Source: Ruminococcaceae bacterium AM07-15
GTDB lineage: Bacteria; Bacillota; Clostridia; Oscillospirales; Butyricicoccaceae
Assembly: GCA_003477405.1 (NCBI GenBank)
Contig: QUDE01000016.1
Coordinates: 1 to 64,000 of the forward strand
Length of the DNA: 64,000 nucleotides
Direction of reading: 5' to 3'
Part shown: positions 42,588 through 50,832 of the stretch, piece by piece
How the letters are laid out: every line of letters begins with the position of its first letter
How positions within the stretch are numbered: position 1 is the stretch's first letter
Made by a program: the position numbers and the translations under genes
Notes under the pieces: generated by a model
Told to the model about the DNA's origin: nothing
The model's input: only the letters and a program-made list of their open reading frames with translations
Database searches by the model: none

Positions 42588-43310
42588 GTGAAACTCTCTT
42601 TGCTGCGGGCCGCTCTTTCCCTGAAGGGGCGGAGGCTTCTGGAAAAGCTGGGGCTTTGTCAGCTGCCGTCCATTTATTACATCGGCTCTTCCCAGAGCCT
42701 GCCCCCGCCCCTGACCCCGGAAGAGGAGAAGGAATACCTGGCCCATTACACCGGCAAGGAGCCGGAGATCCGCCAGGCCCTCATCGAGCACAACCTCCGG
42801 CTGGTGGTCTACATCGCCCGGAAGTTTGAAAACACCGGCATCGGCATCGAGGACCTGATTTCCATCGGCACCATCGGGCTGATCAAGGGGGTGAACACCT
42901 ACCGGGGGGACAAGAACACCAAGCTGGCCACCTATGCTTCCCGGTGCATTGAAAACGAAATCCTGATGGTGCTGCGCAAGCACTCCGGGGCCCGGTCGGA
43001 GGTGTCCATCGACGAGCCGCTGAGCACCGATTGGGACGGAAACGAGCTGCTGCTGTCCGATATTCTGGGCACCGAGCCCGACTGCGTCATGCGCCCGGTG
43101 GAGGACGACGCCGACCGGGAAATGCTGCGCCACTCCATCGACCGGCTGAGTGAGCGGGAAAAGACCATTATTTCCATGCGCTTTGGCCTGGGCGGCCGGG
43201 ACGAGCTGACCCAGAAGGAGGTGGCCGATCTCCTGGGCATCTCCCAATCCTATATCTCCCGGTTGGAAAAGAAGATCATCTCCCGGTTGAAAAAGGAAAT
43301 GACCCTCTAG
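42588..43310 (+). CDS. sigE: Sporulation sigma factor E (pro-form)
   Basis: A 240-aa pro-sigma factor, very close in length and sequence to B. subtilis pro-sigma-E. I chose the GTG at 42588 because AAAGGAGG lies eight bases before it; an ATG seven codons earlier overlaps the spoIIGA stop. The N-terminal pro-sequence runs to the [13 protein letters not shown] cleavage region. Region 2 ([23 protein letters not shown]) and region 4 with its helix-turn-helix ([21 protein letters not shown]) are intact. It directs early mother-cell sporulation genes. Confidence 0.95.
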   Translation: MKLSLLRAALSLKGRRLLEKLGLCQLPSIYYIGSSQSLPPPLTPEEEKEYLAHYTGKEPEIRQALIEHNLRLVVYIARKFENTGIGIEDLISIGTIGLIKGVNTYRGDKNTKLATYASRCIENEILMVLRKHSGARSEVSIDEPLSTDWDGNELLLSDILGTEPDCVMRPVEDDADREMLRHSIDRLSEREKTIISMRFGLGGRDELTQKEVADLLGISQSYISRLEKKIISRLKKEMTL

Positions 43311-43936
43311 GCAGCGTGACGCTGCACCCAAAACTCGCTGAAGGCTGTATGCGTTGCCAGCCTCGGTGCTCCGGGTGTGATAAACCATCACCCGGAAGGG
43401 GCTAAAGTGCAATCTTAGCAGAGTGCCACAGAAAGGGGCGGTTGTGTGCTGAGCGGCAAAGACGGCTCCCTTGTGCAAAGGGAGCTGTCGGCGAACGCCG
43501 ACTGAGGGATTGGCAGCGTGACGCTGCACCCAAGCGGTGCTTCCGCACCCGACAATAGAAACCAGCTGAATCATTCGCCCGGCTTGACAATCCCCCCTGC
43601 ATGGCTCTGCCATGCTGTCCCCCCTTTGCACAAGGGGGGCTGCGGCGAGCCGCCGCTGGCAAAACTTTCTTTGCCTGGGCAAACACAACCGGCAAAAAAT
43701 ATTATCCCAGCCTTTTCTGGGGCACTTGGCATCGGCGGGGGCCCCGCCGGGAGGCTGGAAAAAGGTCGGGGAAAAACCTAGTTTTTCCCCGAGACCCAGC
43801 GGCGGCGTCACCTGACGGCTTGCAAGTTATTTTGGCCTTGTGCCAAAATAACACGCCGCCAATGGCCCAGGAGGGGCCCAGCGGCTTTCGCCGCTGGGAA
43901 GAAACCTGGGGCAACACCCGCCGCAGCGGGTGTTCT
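43311..43936. repeat. Composite gap between sigE and sigG: B, two C, A and a reverse element D
   Basis: The TAG of sigE is followed directly by GCAGCGTGACGCTGC and element B (about 43328-43425). Element C reverse (about 43465-43512) and forward (about 43588-43640) follow with GCAGCGTGACGCTGC between. From about 43735 to 43935 lies a reverse element D: CCCCGCCGGGAGGC, GGGGAAAAAC/GTTTTTCCCC, TTATTTTGGC/GCCAAAATAA, CCCAGCGG/CCGCTGGG and CACCCGCTGCGGCGGGTG-like hairpins. The -35 box of the sigG promoter starts where element D ends. Confidence 0.75.
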
Positions 43937-43938
43937 GG

Positions 43939-43968
43939 GTATTAGTTCTCCCTTTTCAGGCAATACTG
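43939..43968 (+). promoter_or_regulatory. Sigma-F-like promoter of sigG
   Basis: GTATT (43939-43943), a 15-bp spacer, then GGCAATACTG (43959-43968), which fits every fixed position of the sigma-F -10 consensus GGnnAnAHTR. Transcription of sigG by sigma-F is established in B. subtilis. Confidence 0.65.
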
Positions 43969-43996
43969 TCTGTAACAAAAAAAGGGAGGAACACGA

Positions 43997-44767
43997 ATGC
44001 AGGGAAAAGTGGAGATCTGCGGCGTCAACACATCCAAACTGCCTACTCTGACGGGAAAAGAAACCAGGGAGCTTCTGGAACAGGCCAGGGGTGGAGACAA
44101 GCAGGCCCGGGAGAAACTCATTGCCGGGAATCTGCGGCTGGTGCTTTCGGTGGTGCAGCGGTTCGGCGGCCGGGGAGAAGCAGCCGACGATCTGTTCCAG
44201 GTGGGATGCGTGGGGCTGATCAAGTCCATCGACCATTTTGATCTCAGCCTGAATGTGCGGTTTTCCACCTATGCCGTGCCCATGATCATCGGCGAGATCC
44301 GCCGGTATCTCCGGGACAACAGCCCGGTGCGGGTGAGCCGCTCCCTGCGGGACAACGCCTACAAGGCCCTCACCGCCCGGGAGGCCTTCACCAAGGAGCA
44401 CCAGCGGGAGCCCACCGTGGAGGAGATCGCTCAGGCCATCGGCATGAAGCGGGAAGAGGTGGTCTTTGCCCTGGATGCCATCTCCGACCCCATTTCCCTT
44501 TATGAGCCGGTGTACCAGGACGGGGGCGATGCCATCTGCGTGATGGATCAGGTGCGGGACCCGAAAAACACCGACGACAGCTGGATTGAGCAGATCGCCA
44601 TGAAGCAGGCCATGAGCGGTCTGAGCGAGCGGGAGAAGCGGATTCTGGCCCTGCGGTTTTACGACGGCCGTACCCAGATCGAGGTGGCCAAGGAGATCGG
44701 CATCTCCCAGGCCCAGGTCTCCCGCCTGGAAAAGGGCGTCATCGAAAAGATCAAAAAACAGCTCTAA
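43997..44767 (+). CDS. sigG: Forespore sigma factor G
   Basis: A 256-aa sigma factor with the N-terminal VEICGVNTSKLPTLTGKE signature of sigma-G, region 2 (LRLVLSVVQRFGGRGEAADDLFQVGCVGLIK, split here by motif) and region 4 (TQIEVAKEIGISQAQVSRLEK). Length and sequence follow the B. subtilis protein closely. It drives late forespore genes. The order spoIIGA-sigE-sigG is ancestral, but here 690 bp of repeat modules and a separate promoter lie between sigE and sigG. Confidence 0.96.
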   Translation: MQGKVEICGVNTSKLPTLTGKETRELLEQARGGDKQAREKLIAGNLRLVLSVVQRFGGRGEAADDLFQVGCVGLIKSIDHFDLSLNVRFSTYAVPMIIGEIRRYLRDNSPVRVSRSLRDNAYKALTAREAFTKEHQREPTVEEIAQAIGMKREEVVFALDAISDPISLYEPVYQDGGDAICVMDQVRDPKNTDDSWIEQIAMKQAMSGLSEREKRILALRFYDGRTQIEVAKEIGISQAQVSRLEKGVIEKIKKQL

Positions 44768-44769
44768 AG

Positions 44770-45098
44770 CCAGAGCCTTCCCTGCGGGGAAGGCTGCCCC
44801 AGGTTTCTTCCCGGCGACGAAAGCGCCGGGCCCCTCCTGGGCCACTTGCGGCGTGTTATTTTGACACAAGGTCAAAATAACTTGCAAATCGGTAGGTGAC
44901 GCCGCCGCTGGCTTTCGGGGAAAAACTAAGTTTTTCCCCGACCTTTTTCCAGCCTCCCGGCGGGGCCAGCGTGACGCTGGCCCAGTGCCTGGGCTGTCGT
45001 ATTGTGCTGCCGCACCCGGCAGGTTGTGTGAAGAAGGGCAAAGAAAGTATGGTCGTCCGGCCACCGGACCCGTCCGGACACCGGACCCGGCTCAGAAG
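44770..45098. repeat. Element D forward copy plus element A pieces
   Basis: Element D runs from about 44775 to 44965: CCTTCCCTGCGGGGAAGG, CCCGGCG/CGCCGGG, TTATTTTGAC/GTCAAAATAA, GGGGAAAAAC/GTTTTTCCCC and GCCTCCCGGCGGGGC. CCAGCGTGACGCTGG, GCCCAGTGCCTGGGC, element A and two GTCCGG palindromes (45058-45092) follow. The first hairpin can serve as a sigG terminator only weakly, as it has no T-run. Confidence 0.75.
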
Positions 45099-45100
45099 GG

Positions 45101-45889
45101 TCACAGGGTCTCGCCGCCTTCGTAGGGGTCCGGTTCAGAAGTTGCATAGGCCCCATGCTGCCGCTCCTGCCGCTGCCACCGCTCCCAGCTCTCTGCGTTC
45201 CGCAAGGCCGCTTTCCAGTCCTGCATAGGGGTGCTGCCCACCATCCAGCCCTTGGCCTGGTAGAAATCCAGAAATCCCTGGGGGTCTACCGGAGAATTCC
45301 GCTCCAAAACATAATCCCGCACCTCTGAGAGGGTGGGTGGGTGAAAGCGTCGGGGCGCAAACCCTTCTGCTCCGGCTCCTTCTTCTGTTTCTTCTGCTTT
45401 TTCTGCTTCTGCTTCTGTTTCTGTTTCTTTTTCTTCTTCTGTATTGGCATACCCTTCCCCGGACCCTTTATGGATGCGTGCAGAGACCGCCTTTTGCAGC
45501 AGGGAATAGGGCTTTTCCATCTGACGCAGAAGATCGGCCAGAAGGGAAAACAGCGGGCTTTGGGGCAGGTCCTGGAAAATGGTGCAGGCTTTTTTCTGCA
45601 CATTCACATTGTCCAGCGGGTTTGTCCGGAGAAAATCGGTGAGCAGTACCATTTCTTCCTCCTGGTCATAGGCCAGCAGCCCGGCTTCCTCCAGCTCCCG
45701 GAACCCTTCCTCTACCCGCTGGGGCTCCATTCCCAGATCGGCACAGCAGTATGCCTGGGGCAGGGAATACAGGCCCAGCATATTCCGGTGGGGACAGCTG
45801 AACAGGTACAGGTACAAAAGACGGCCCGTCTCGCTCAGCCCTTTCTGCTTCATCTGCCGCCATAGACCTTGGTCGATCTTGGTATACAT
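45101..45889 (-). CDS. Phage-type replication initiator-like protein (winged-helix N-terminus)
   Basis: A 262-aa DNA-replication-type protein. The ATG at 45889 is chosen, as the frame upstream runs into repeat DNA; its ribosome site (ACGGAAAAGA) is weak. Residues about 1-100 look like the winged-helix N-terminus of phage replisome organisers (TGRLLYLYLFSCPHRNMLGLYSLPQAYCCADLG...GFRELEEAGLLAYD). An acidic low-complexity stretch (about residues 150-178) follows. The C-terminal part (PTLSEVRDYVLERNSPVDPQGFLDFYQAKGW...DWKAALRNAESWE) matches the tail seen in DnaD-like phage proteins. No other replication genes are near. Confidence 0.65.
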   Translation of the reverse strand: MYTKIDQGLWRQMKQKGLSETGRLLYLYLFSCPHRNMLGLYSLPQAYCCADLGMEPQRVEEGFRELEEAGLLAYDQEEEMVLLTDFLRTNPLDNVNVQKKACTIFQDLPQSPLFSLLADLLRQMEKPYSLLQKAVSARIHKGSGEGYANTEEEKETETEAEAEKAEETEEGAGAEGFAPRRFHPPTLSEVRDYVLERNSPVDPQGFLDFYQAKGWMVGSTPMQDWKAALRNAESWERWQRQERQHGAYATSEPDPYEGGETL

Positions 45890-45956
45890 ATTCTTTTCCG
45901 TCCTTTCCCTCTTTTTTCTGTCCCCATCGTACCACACCTTTCCCGGTCTTTTTCGT

Positions 45957-46062
45957 GCAGCGTGACGCTGCACCCATACTGCGCTCCCGCGCTGGGCAAT
46001 AGAACCAGGGCCGGTTGTGTCAATCAAGGCAAAGAGAGGAACGGCTGTGGCGGCTCGCCACC
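45957..46062. repeat. PAL15, element A and PAL15 before the thiT promoter
   Basis: GCAGCGTGACGCTGC, an element A core, its AAAGAGAGGAACGG variant box, and GTGGCG-GCT-CGCCAC (46047-46061) ending one base before the -35 box. Confidence 0.75.
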
Positions 46063-46091
46063 TTGACAAAATACAAGGGGTGGAGTATACT
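46063..46091 (+). promoter_or_regulatory. Sigma-A promoter of thiT
   Basis: TTGACA at 46063-46068 and TATACT at 46086-46091, spacer 17 bp; a near-consensus promoter. Confidence 0.85.
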
Positions 46092-46099
46092 TCCTATGA

Positions 46100-46200
46100 C
46101 AAGTGGACAGGGGTGCTGGTTTTCATGCCGGCTGAGAGACGGATAGACCGTCAACCCTCAAACCTGATCTGGGTAATGCCAGCGTAGGAAGAGATCATTA
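46100..46200 (+). promoter_or_regulatory. TPP riboswitch (THI element)
   Basis: The leader contains the conserved TPP-sensing segments: AGGGGTGCTGG, GCTGAGA (46131-46137), ACCCTCAAACCTGATCTGGG split over about 46154-46173, and GGTAATGCCAGCGTAGGAA. It is followed by a terminator, so TPP binding should stop transcription of thiT. Confidence 0.95.
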
Positions 46201-46249
46201 TGGGCTTTGTTCTGCTGCCGGGTATGGCAGCGGCATCACGCCGCCTTTC

Positions 46250-46278
46250 ATCGCGGGCATTGTTCCCGCGATTTTTTT
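46250..46278 (+). terminator. Riboswitch-controlled terminator
   Basis: ATCGCGGG (46250-46257) pairs with CCCGCGAT (46265-46272), followed by seven T, 30 bp before the thiT start. Confidence 0.85.
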
Positions 46279-46309
46279 GTTGCCTTCGGGCAGGGAAAGG
46301 ATGGGTACG

Positions 46310-46861
46310 ATGCAGAAAAACAACACAAGAAGACTGACCGAAAGCGCCATTATGGTGGCCCTGGCCGCCGTGCTGGCCATGGTAAAGGTGTGGGAGATGC
46401 CCCTGGGCGGCTCGGTGACCGCCGCTTGTATGGCTCCCATCATCTTCATCGCTTTGCGCTATGGCGCCAAGTGGGGCCTTTTCACCGGATTGGTCTTTGC
46501 CGTCATTCAGATGATCGAGGGATTCTGGGCCCCGCCGGTGCGCACGCTGCTGTGGTTCTTTCTGGTGGTGATGCTGGACTATGTGCTGCCCTTCGGCCTG
46601 CTGGGTCTGGCGCCCCTGGTGGCCCGCCGCTTCAAAAACGCCGTGGTGGGCGCAGCGTCGGCCACGGTGGCCGTGTGCGTCATCCGGTTTTTGTGCCACT
46701 TCCTCTCGGGCATCATCATCTGGCACACCGGCGATCCCGCTGTGCCCGACTGGGTCTGGTCTCTGACCTATAACGGCACCTTTATGATCCCCGAAACCAT
46801 CATCAATGCCCTGGCCGTGGCCGCGTTGGTGAAGTTTGTGAAGCTGCCGAAAGCAGCGTGA
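46310..46861 (+). CDS. thiT: Thiamine-specific ECF transporter S component
   Basis: A 183-aa membrane protein with six hydrophobic segments that captures thiamine and works with the shared ECF energising module, which is encoded elsewhere. The ThiT pattern is clear: ESAIMVALAAVLAMVK near the start, GGSVTAACMAPI, and a C-terminal FSGIIIWxxG...YNGTFMIPETIIN. Control by the TPP riboswitch directly upstream supports thiamine. I chose the ATG at 46310 because the one at 46301 sits on the ribosome site. The TGA stop is the centre of a GCAGCG-TGA-CGCTGG palindrome. Confidence 0.93.
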   Translation: MQKNNTRRLTESAIMVALAAVLAMVKVWEMPLGGSVTAACMAPIIFIALRYGAKWGLFTGLVFAVIQMIEGFWAPPVRTLLWFFLVVMLDYVLPFGLLGLAPLVARRFKNAVVGAASATVAVCVIRFLCHFLSGIIIWHTGDPAVPDWVWSLTYNGTFMIPETIINALAVAALVKFVKLPKAA

Positions 46862-47165
46862 CGCTGGTCCGGTGGCCGGACGGCCATATCTTCTTTGCCG
46901 CCCGGAGCACAACCAGCCTTCGTTCTGTTGCCCAGCGCGGGAGCGCAGTATGGGTGCAGCGTCACGCTGCACAATCCCCCCTGACTGCCTTTGGCAGTCT
47001 GCCCCCCCTTTGCACAAGGGGGGCTTTTCTTTGCCCTTTTTCATACAACCGGCTTTTCTGCGGCAATCGCCTGGGACTGCATCCCGGCCCCTACCGGCAG
47101 AGCCGGAGCACCGAGGGCCGCAACGCATACAGCCGGGGAGAGTATGGGTGCGGAGGCACTCCGCC
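46853..47165. repeat. Composite gap after thiT: PAL15, A, C, reverse B, PAL15
   Basis: The palindrome containing the thiT stop is followed by GTCCGGTGGCCGGAC, element A, GCAGCGTCACGCTGC, element C (about 46973-47025, slot GACTGCC-TTT-GGCAGTC), reverse element B with the short hairpin CCGGC-AGA-GCCGG (about 47060-47130), and GCGGAG-GCA-CTCCGC ending at 47164. Confidence 0.75.
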
Positions 47166-47194
47166 TTGACAATGGGATTTGGGCAAGTTACACT
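47166..47194 (+). promoter_or_regulatory. Sigma-A promoter of the aldo/keto reductase gene
   Basis: TTGACA at 47166-47171 and TACACT at 47189-47194, spacer 17 bp. The palindrome upstream ends one base before it. Confidence 0.8.
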
Positions 47195-47237
47195 AAAACC
47201 AGTGAAAATACATTCCTTTTTTGCAGGAGGTAATGAG

Positions 47238-48338
47238 ATGCAGTACAGCAATTTCCCGAAATTCGGTAAGATCTCCAAACTGGGCTTCGGCGCCATGCGT
47301 TTCCCCAAAAAGGCCGATGGCACCATCGACCAGGAGCAGGTCAATGAGATGATCCGCACCGCCTATGTTCACGGCGTCAACTATTTCGACACCGCCTATG
47401 TCTATGGCGGCGGCGCCAGCGAAAAAGCCCTGGGCGAGGCCCTGAAGCAGTTCCCCCGGGATTCCTTCTTCCTGGCTGACAAGCACCCCTTCTATAACCT
47501 GAAAACCAAAGAGGAACGGGATGAGTTCTTCCAGACCTCCCTGGATCGCTGCGGCGTGGAGTATTTCGACTTCTACCTGATGCACGCCGTCAACAGCAAA
47601 AACGCCCAGGGCCTGGTGGATTATGATATGGTGAACTGGGCGCTGGAAAAGAAGAAAGAGGGCAAGATCCGCTTCCTGGGTCTGTCCATGCACGACACCA
47701 ACGATCTGCTTTTAAAGCTGCTGGATCTCAATGACTGGGATTTCGTCCAGATCCAGTACAACTACCTGGACACCGAGGGCGAACCGGGCAAGACCGGTTA
47801 CGAAGAGCTGCTGCGCCGGAATATCCCCATGATTATCATGGAGCCGCTGAAGGGTGGCGTGCTGGTCAACCTGCCGGAGCACATCACAAAGCCCTTCCAG
47901 GAGCTGGGCAAGAGCAACCCGGAGATGGGCCTGCGCTGGATCGGGGAGAAGGAGGGCATCGTTACCGTTCTTTCCGGTATGTCCACCCTGGAGCAGGCCA
48001 AGGACAACCTGGCTATTTTCCAGAATATGCAGCCGCTGAATGAACAGGAGCTGAAGGCCATCCAGCAGGTGAAGGAGAACATCATCGCTTCTCAGAAGGT
48101 GGGCTGCACCGGCTGTAATTATTGCTCGGTGTGTCCCATGGGCATTGATATCTCCGGTACCTTCAAGGCCTGGAACACCAAGGCCATGAACGAGGGCAGC
48201 TCCAACTGGATTTCCGGCGCCGCTATTGATGCTGATATGATCCGTAAGTGCGTGGAGTGCGGTCAGTGCGCCGCCCATTGCCCCCAGAAGATCGATATCC
48301 CGGGTAAGCTGAAAGAAGTGCTGGAGTACTTCGGCTAG
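47238..48338 (+). CDS. Aldo/keto reductase with a C-terminal 4Fe-4S domain
   Basis: A 366-aa cytoplasmic oxidoreductase. Residues about 1-270 form the aldo/keto reductase barrel (LGFGAMRFPKK, NYFDTAYVYGGGASEKALGEAL with the catalytic Tyr, VEYFDFYLMHAV, GIVTVLSGMS). Residues about 285-366 bear two ferredoxin-like clusters (CTGCNYCSVCPMGIDI and CVECGQCAAHCPQKIDI). This fusion is common in anaerobes; substrates are unknown. The start at 47238 follows GCAGGAGGTAATGAG. GCCCAGTGCCTGGGC begins with the G of its TAG stop. Confidence 0.92.
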   Translation: MQYSNFPKFGKISKLGFGAMRFPKKADGTIDQEQVNEMIRTAYVHGVNYFDTAYVYGGGASEKALGEALKQFPRDSFFLADKHPFYNLKTKEERDEFFQTSLDRCGVEYFDFYLMHAVNSKNAQGLVDYDMVNWALEKKKEGKIRFLGLSMHDTNDLLLKLLDLNDWDFVQIQYNYLDTEGEPGKTGYEELLRRNIPMIIMEPLKGGVLVNLPEHITKPFQELGKSNPEMGLRWIGEKEGIVTVLSGMSTLEQAKDNLAIFQNMQPLNEQELKAIQQVKENIIASQKVGCTGCNYCSVCPMGIDISGTFKAWNTKAMNEGSSNWISGAAIDADMIRKCVECGQCAAHCPQKIDIPGKLKEVLEYFG

Positions 48339-48657
48339 CCCAGTGCCTGGGCCGTCATACTGCGCTGCCGCGCTGGGCAACAGCACCCAGGGTTGGCTGT
48401 TTCCCGAGCAGCAAAGAAGATATGGCCGTCCGGCCACCGGACCAGCGTGACGCTGCACCCATACTGCGCTGCCGCGCTGGGCAGATTGTATGAAGAAGGG
48501 CGAAGACAGTATGGCTGTCCGGACACCGGACTTTCCCGACCTTTTTCCAGCCTCCCGGCGGGGCTCGGTAGGGGCCAAGTGAACACAACTGGCCCGGGCT
48601 CTGTAAGTTGGATGAAAAGATGAAAAAAGTCTCCCTTCGGGGAGGCTTTTTTCTGCC
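48338..48657. repeat. Composite gap with an element D fragment and a terminator
   Basis: GCCCAGTGCCTGGGC, element A, GTCCGGCCACCGGAC, CAGCGTGACGCTG, element A, GTCCGGACACCGGAC, then the element D fragment CCCGACCTTTTTCCAGCCTCCCGGCGGGG (about 48537-48566), part of element A, and a terminator (48622-48652, AAAAAAGTCTCCC / GGGGAGGCTTTTTT). Confidence 0.7.
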
Positions 48658-48686
48658 TTGAGAATGAGAGAGAACTGTGGTATCAT
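48658..48686 (+). promoter_or_regulatory. Sigma-A promoter of the HxlR-family gene
   Basis: TTGAGA at 48658-48663 and TATCAT at 48681-48686, spacer 17 bp. Here a terminator rather than a palindrome abuts the -35 region. Confidence 0.65.
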
Positions 48687-48731
48687 AGAAAAAGAGGATA
48701 CAGAATATTTTTGCCAGAAGGAGAAGACAGC

Positions 48732-49097
48732 ATGGAAAAAATCCAGGTGACCTGTGAGATGGAAGTGACCCTCAAGATGATCGGGGGGAAGTGCAAGCCG
48801 CTGATTCTGGAGAGCCTGATTTCCCAGGGCACCCAGCGGTTCAGCCAGCTGATGCGCCAGATCACCCAGGTCTCCCAGCGCACCCTGACCAATCAGCTGC
48901 GGGAGCTGGAAAAGGACGGGCTGATCTGCCGCACGGTCTATCCCCAGGTGCCCCCGCGGGTGGAATACTCCATCACCCCCAAGGGCCGGTCCCTGGAGAC
49001 CATTCTGGAGCTGATGTGCGAGTGGGGCGAAAAGAATATGGACGACCGCTTTGAACTGACAAACCCCCAATGCGGTCCGGAGCCCGGACAGCCGTAA
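48732..49097 (+). CDS. HxlR-type winged-helix regulator with a repeat-derived C-terminus
   Basis: A 121-aa DNA-binding protein of the HxlR/DUF24 family (MEVTLKMIGGKCKPLILESL, then FSQLMRQITQVSQRTLTNQLRELEKDGLICR and VEYSITPKGRSL). Such regulators often sense redox or electrophile stress through a cysteine near residue 8, and Cys8 is present. The last residues (CGPEPGQP) are encoded by the palindrome GTCCGGAGCCCGGAC at 49075-49089 and its flank, which also supplies the stop. The start is the ATG at 48732; its ribosome site (AAGGAGAAGACAGC) is good. Confidence 0.88.
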   Translation: MEKIQVTCEMEVTLKMIGGKCKPLILESLISQGTQRFSQLMRQITQVSQRTLTNQLRELEKDGLICRTVYPQVPPRVEYSITPKGRSLETILELMCEWGEKNMDDRFELTNPQCGPEPGQP

Positions 49098-49289
49098 CTC
49101 TCCCAGGCTGTATGCGTTACCATGCCTCGGTGCTCCGGGTGTGATAAACCATCACCCGGAAGGGGCCACGACGAAGTCCTGGCAAAGTGCATAACAAAAA
49201 ACCTCCCTGATGGGAGGTTTTTTGTTATGTAATCAACTTGGTTCTATTGCTTAGCGCGGGAGCGCAGTATGGGTGCAGCGTCACGCTGC
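49075..49289. repeat. Composite gap: PAL15, element B, terminator, element A, PAL15
   Basis: Another full canonical copy: GTCCGGAGCCCGGAC, element B (about 49090-49190), bidirectional terminator (49191-49228, ATAACAAAAAACCTCCC / GGGAGGTTTTTTGTTAT), inverted element A, GCAGCGTCACGCTGC. The antiporter stop (minus strand) directly follows the last palindrome. Confidence 0.8.
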
Positions 49290-50492
49290 CTAGCTTTTCA
49301 CGGAGAGGGTGGGTTCGTCGGGAGCGGGGAGGGGAGAGCGGCCCATGACCAGCTTGAGCAATACGGGGGTAATCAATGTGGTGACAATCACCATGGCCAC
49401 CACCGCCGGGAAGAGGGAGGCATCCACCAGCCCGGCCTGCTCGCCCTTCTGGGCCACGATCAGGGCCACCTCGCCACGGGAGATCATGCCCACACCCACC
49501 GCCAGGGCATCATGGGCGGAGAACTTGCACAGCTTGGCTCCCAGGCCGCAGCCGATCACCTTGGTGAGAATGGCAACCAGAGTCAGGGCCAGAGCAAAAG
49601 CGAAGAGGGACAGAGTGAAGCCATGAAGATCGGTCTCGATGCCGACGCTGGCGAAAAATACCGGGGAAAAGAGCATATAAGAGGCGATGTTGATCTTCCG
49701 GGCGATGTAGGGCTGGGCCTCGGCGATGTTGCACAGGATCAGTCCGGCAAAATAAGCGCCGGTGATGTCAGCAATGCCGAAGAAGTGCTCGGCCACATAG
49801 GACAGAAGCAGGCAGAACACCAGACCATAAATGGCGATGCGGCGGTGGTTGTAATAGGCCTTGCCCAGCTTCTGGAACAGCCGGTAGACCACAAAGCCCA
49901 CCAGGGCCAGCAGCACGAAAAAGCCGATGATCCGGCCCACCACCATCAGGGGTTTCACCGAGGGGTCGGTGAAGCTGGTGAGAATGGTGAGCACCACAAT
50001 GCCCAGAATGTCGTCGATGACGGCTGCGCCCAGAATGGCGGTGCCTACCTTGCCACGGAGGCGCCCCAGCTCACGCAGGGTCTCCACGGTGATGGACACC
50101 GAAGTGGCCGCCAGCACAACGCCCACGAACACCGCCCGGAGCATGGCGTCATCCGTGGCCTGGGGGAAGAACAGCTTATAGCACAGAGAGCCGCCGATGA
50201 GGGGCACCACTACGCCGCAGGCGGCGATGAACAGGGAGGTAAGCCCTGTTTTTTTCAGCTCCTTCAGGTCGGTGTCCAGACCGGCCAGGAACATGAGGAA
50301 GATCACGCCCAGCTCAGAGGTTTTCAGCAAAAAGTCGGTTTCCACCACCATATTCAGGCAGGTGGGCCCCAGCAGAAGTCCCGCCAAAAGGGCGCCCACC
50401 ACCGAGGGCAGCTGCACCCGCTGGGAGATCAGGCCGAACACCTTGGTGGACAGCAGAATGATGGCCAGTGAAAGCAAAAAACGATAATCCAT
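49290..50492 (-). CDS. CPA2-family cation:proton antiporter
   Basis: A 400-aa membrane protein with about twelve hydrophobic segments. The family pattern is clear: LLAGLLLGPTCLN, FLAGLDTDLKELKK, TSVSITVETLRELG, and the ion-binding GAAVIDDILGIVVL with paired aspartates near residue 148. It ends without the TrkA-N nucleotide-binding domains of KefB/C, so it is the short NapA/GerN-like form. I chose the ATG at 50492, with AAGGG nine bases upstream, over the one three codons earlier. Confidence 0.9.
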   Translation of the reverse strand: MDYRFLLSLAIILLSTKVFGLISQRVQLPSVVGALLAGLLLGPTCLNMVVETDFLLKTSELGVIFLMFLAGLDTDLKELKKTGLTSLFIAACGVVVPLIGGSLCYKLFFPQATDDAMLRAVFVGVVLAATSVSITVETLRELGRLRGKVGTAILGAAVIDDILGIVVLTILTSFTDPSVKPLMVVGRIIGFFVLLALVGFVVYRLFQKLGKAYYNHRRIAIYGLVFCLLLSYVAEHFFGIADITGAYFAGLILCNIAEAQPYIARKINIASYMLFSPVFFASVGIETDLHGFTLSLFAFALALTLVAILTKVIGCGLGAKLCKFSAHDALAVGVGMISRGEVALIVAQKGEQAGLVDASLFPAVVAMVIVTTLITPVLLKLVMGRSPLPAPDEPTLSVKS

Positions 50493-50832
50493 GGGAACCA
50501 TCCCTTCATCAATATATTGAATTGAAAAAAAGCAAGCATGAGTATCTCATATTTTTCCTTCCGGCGCAAGCGCAGATTGCACAAAATTCCGGCGATGAAG
50601 GGAAAAAATATTAGGATGGAGGGCAAAAAGGGGGAGATCAGGGCAAAATAGGGGCGAAGACTGTCAAAAAGATAACAAATCGGCGCTTATTTTCTCACCA
50701 TCGACCAAAAACAAGGCAAAGGGGAGAGGAAAGCGCACAAGGCGTGCAAAAGACCGGACAAAGGGCGCATCCCCATGGACGAAAGGCCCCTTTGACAAGG
50801 AAAGGAGGAGGGATTACAATTAAATCGTAGCA
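50493..50832. other. AT-richer gap upstream of the antiporter, no gene seen
   Basis: About 340 bp lacking elements A-C. The first 60 bp probably contain the antiporter promoter on the minus strand. The rest has many purine-rich stretches and an AAAGGAGGAGGG ribosome-like site near 50801, followed by no open frame of useful length. Confidence 0.4.

Noticed and set aside
46100..46278. A T-box or other leader instead of a TPP riboswitch before thiT
   Set aside because: The CTGAGA and ACCTGATCTGG...GCGTAGGAA segments are diagnostic of the TPP class.
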